Assembly (NCBI GenBank): GCA_900557255.1
Contig: USSA01000046.1
Coordinates: 1-17,952 of the forward strand
DNA length: 17,952 bases
Direction of reading: 5' to 3'
DNA from: an uncultured Prevotella sp.
Lineage (GTDB): Bacteria > Bacteroidota > Bacteroidia > Bacteroidales > Bacteroidaceae
The notes below the pieces were generated by a model. It ran no database searches, was not told where the DNA came from, and worked only from the letters and a program-made list of their open reading frames with translations. The position numbers and the translations under genes are program-made. Below, piece by piece: positions 15,813-17,952 of this stretch (its first letter is position 1; every line of letters begins with the position of its first letter).

Positions 15813-16586
15813 ATGAAAGAGAACAAGAAAGCGATTCTGGAGATTCTCAAGAAAAAGAGTTCCAAGAAAGAAGGCAAGAAAGACGATAAGTTTGAGAGCT
15901 TAGTGCTCAACCTCGCCCTTCAGAAGATTGACAGTGATGACTTCGACTATGATGGAGAGGCTGTTTATACTGCGGACAAGAAGCGACTCATCTATTGCAT
16001 GAGTAATGAACCAAGTTTCACCGTTTCTGAGGGTGTGACCGTCATTGGTGAAATGGCTTTCCGTGGCAAGAAACAACTCAAGAATGTCATCATAGCCAAC
16101 TCCGTGAAAGAGATAGAGCACGATGCTTTCTATGATTGTGATGAACTGGATAACGTTTATATCCCTGCCGGTGTCAAGGAGGTAAGGGGATATGCTTTTG
16201 CTGAATGCGACAAACTCAAGAAGATTACTTTTGCCGGCGTTCCTGCCAAACTGAGCCGCCATACTTTTGATGACTGCGACCAGCTCCACGATATCATCGT
16301 ACCTGAAGGTGCAAGCAAAACTTTCCGCAAGGCTCTCCACTTCATCGAGGGGGATACGGATTTCCTCGTTACTGAAATGGGCGGAAAGAAAAGCAATGCT
16401 AAAGCGCAAACCAATACGAAGGAAAACGTAAAGGCAGAAGAATCTAAGAAATCGGAGGAGTCCAAGAAAAAGGAGGAGTCCAAGAAACCAGAGATAAAGG
16501 AAGATTCCAAGAAATCAGAGGAGTCCAAGAAAACGGAGATTAAGAAAGATTCCAAGAAATCGGAGGGAAAGAAGGTAAAAGCCTAA
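15813..16586 (+). CDS. Leucine-rich-repeat (BspA-type) protein with Lys/Glu/Ser tail
   Basis: From the ATG at 15813 the protein has 257 residues. It opens with a Lys-rich segment (KENKKAILEILKKKSSKKEG). About four LRR_5/BspA-type repeats follow (roughly residues 65-180), of the pattern VTVIGEMAFRGKKQLKNVII / VKEIEHDAFYDCDELDNVYI. A low-complexity tail (about 200-257) repeats ESKKSE, ESKKKE and EIKEDSKKSE. No signal peptide is seen, unlike surface BspA proteins, so it is probably intracellular. The frame is open back to ATG 15690, but those extra 41 codons contain a promoter-like box and do not look like family sequence. Such repeats mediate binding; the partner is unknown. Confidence 0.8.
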   Translation: MKENKKAILEILKKKSSKKEGKKDDKFESLVLNLALQKIDSDDFDYDGEAVYTADKKRLIYCMSNEPSFTVSEGVTVIGEMAFRGKKQLKNVIIANSVKEIEHDAFYDCDELDNVYIPAGVKEVRGYAFAECDKLKKITFAGVPAKLSRHTFDDCDQLHDIIVPEGASKTFRKALHFIEGDTDFLVTEMGGKKSNAKAQTNTKENVKAEESKKSEESKKKEESKKPEIKEDSKKSEESKKTEIKKDSKKSEGKKVKA

Positions 16587-16601
16587 TATTCTCTCACTAA
16601 C

Positions 16602-16635
16602 TTGTTTTATTATCATACATAGTATCATAAAACAA
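16602..16635. other. Dyad between the LRR gene and ppk1
   Basis: TTGTTTTAT (16602-16610) and ATAAAACAA (16627-16635) are exact complements with a 16-base spacer. This could be a weak terminator of the LRR gene or an operator for ppk1, which starts 17 bases later. No T tract follows the stem, which makes a terminator less likely. Confidence 0.35.
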
Positions 16636-16652
16636 TATCGACCCAAAAGATT

Positions 16653-17952
16653 ATGACCAAAGAAGAAATTATTAAAAAAGCATACGTAGAACGCGACGTG
16701 AGCTGGATGTACTTCAACCACCGCATTCTGCAGGAAGCCAAGAAGGAATTTGTTCCATTGCTCGAGCGTCTCTCCTTCCTCGGCATTTATTCCAACAACC
16801 TCGATGAGTTCTTCCGTGTACGTGTGGCTTCGCTCAACCGCATGACCGACCGCAACCTCACCAAGGATATGGAAGCGCAAATCAAAAAGTCTCTCAAAAC
16901 GATCAATAAACTCAATGAATCTTACTCGAAAGAATACACTGAAGCGGTGGATCAGGTTTTCCGCGAACTTGAAGTTCACAAAGTTCGACTTGTCACCGAA
17001 ACCAATCTCAACGATGAGCAGAAGAACTTCCTCACACAGTTCTTCTACGACAAGCTCAACGGCTCTGTCAATCCTATCTGGCTCAACGAGATAGACGACC
17101 TCTCTACCCTGGAGGACAACCGCATCTACCTCGCCATCGAAAAGACCGAAATGGAAAATAATGACGAGGATGAAAAGGGCAAGAAAAAGAAAGACGACAA
17201 GAAGGGCAAGAAGAAATATGCTGTGGTGAAGGTGCCTGACCGTGTGTATGGCCGCTGGGTGAAGATTCCTTCAAGCGATGGATTCGACAACATCATGTAT
17301 CTGGACGACGTAATCCGCTTCTGTCTGCCCTTAGTATTCCTCGGATTCAAGGAGAGCTCTTACCGTGCTTATTCCTTCAAGTTTACCAAGGATGCAGAAA
17401 TGGAGATGGACAATGATGCTGACTTCGGTACGATGGAGAAGATTGCCTTGGGTGTGAACAGCCGTAAGAAGGGCGAGGCGGTGCGCGTCATCTACGACCG
17501 CGAGATGCCGAAGGACTTGCAGAAGAAACTGCGCGAGCGCCTGAACACCAAGGAGCTCGATGCTTCGCTTGCCGGCGGAAGATACCAGAACCACAAGGAC
17601 CTGATGTCTTTCCCTGACTGCGGACACAAGGAACTGAAATATGAGAAGTGGACGCCTATCATGAAACCGGAGTTCCTATCCAACGAGAGCATTCTCGACC
17701 AGATCCGTCAGAAAGACCGTTATATCCACGTGCCTTACCACAGTTTCAACGGCTACATCCGTGTGCTGCGCGAGGCTGCCGTCAAGCCTGAGGTGAAAGC
17801 CATCAAGACTACACTCTACCGTCTGGCCAAGGACTCCAAGGTGGTGAAGGCCCTGATTACTGCGGCACGCAACGGCAAGAAGGTAACTGCAGTAGTAGAG
17901 CTCCTGGCTCGATTCGACGAGGAGAGCAACATCAAGTGGAGCAAGCGTATGC
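16653..17952 (+). CDS. ppk1: Polyphosphate kinase 1, 5' part (cut by the window end)
   Basis: PPK1 makes inorganic polyphosphate from ATP by way of a histidine autophosphorylated in the C-terminal part, which lies beyond the window. The visible 433 codons hold the N-terminal domain (VERDVSWMYFNHRILQEA, then PLLERLSFLGIYSNNLDEFF) and the head domain with its FLGF-YRAYSFKFTKDAE region. The start of the core follows (ILDQIRQKDRYIHVPYHSF, then IKTTLYRLAKDSKVVKALI). A Lys/Asp-rich insertion (about residues 166-190, EDEKGKKKKDDKKGKKK) interrupts the head domain. The start at 16653 gives the normal PPK1 N-terminus. Confidence 0.95.
   Translation, partial: MTKEEIIKKAYVERDVSWMYFNHRILQEAKKEFVPLLERLSFLGIYSNNLDEFFRVRVASLNRMTDRNLTKDMEAQIKKSLKTINKLNESYSKEYTEAVDQVFRELEVHKVRLVTETNLNDEQKNFLTQFFYDKLNGSVNPIWLNEIDDLSTLEDNRIYLAIEKTEMENNDEDEKGKKKKDDKKGKKKYAVVKVPDRVYGRWVKIPSSDGFDNIMYLDDVIRFCLPLVFLGFKESSYRAYSFKFTKDAEMEMDNDADFGTMEKIALGVNSRKKGEAVRVIYDREMPKDLQKKLRERLNTKELDASLAGGRYQNHKDLMSFPDCGHKELKYEKWTPIMKPEFLSNESILDQIRQKDRYIHVPYHSFNGYIRVLREAAVKPEVKAIKTTLYRLAKDSKVVKALITAARNGKKVTAVVELLARFDEESNIKWSKRM

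Overview
The window looks like a Bacteroidales chromosome, most likely Prevotella/Segatella-like. Most genes start a short distance after a TAnnTTTG box, the Bacteroidetes -7 element, often with no clear Shine-Dalgarno site. The protein families (DUF418, DUF4143 ATPase, BspA-type leucine-rich repeats, anaerobic sulfatase maturase) fit the same group. The genus is inference from composition and family content; no rRNA or marker gene settles it.

Bases 1-9000 hold a complete, invertible type I restriction-modification locus. On the + strand are hsdR, hsdM, a DUF1016/PD-(D/E)XK nuclease gene and hsdS, packed like an operon. They are followed on the - strand by a tyrosine recombinase and a second, promoterless and startless hsdS cassette. 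Two classes of inverted repeat join the expressed and silent hsdS copies: IR1 (21 bp, before target-recognition domain 1) and IR2 (23 bp, before domain 2). Both look like crossover sites of a Xer/dif-type recombinase, with ATAA and TTAT half-sites flanking a 6-base centre. The centres differ between classes, so inversion should swap the recognition domains in a controlled way and give four HsdS specificities.

Bases 8955-13220 are a rearranged accessory stretch. A HAD-phosphatase gene and its promoter region occur twice. The first copy is broken by a 370-bp internal deletion; the second is intact. Between them lie a DUF4143 AAA ATPase (-), with a 33-bp tandem repeat in its leader and promoter, and a DUF418 membrane protein (+). 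A truncated anaerobic sulfatase maturase C-terminus and a small dead ORF follow on the - strand. A third IR1-type site sits exactly at the junction between the maturase remnant and the second HAD promoter region, so the invertible-locus site is also a rearrangement breakpoint.

Bases 13220-17952 look like ordinary chromosome: a 46-residue Met-rich membrane microprotein, a decayed fragment perhaps from a fimbrillin-like gene, an AzgA-type purine permease (NCS2), a leucine-rich-repeat protein with a Lys/Glu/Ser repeat tail, and the first 433 codons of polyphosphate kinase ppk1, which runs off the end. Strong intrinsic terminators separate most units. I see no tRNA, rRNA, CRISPR array or intact insertion sequence.
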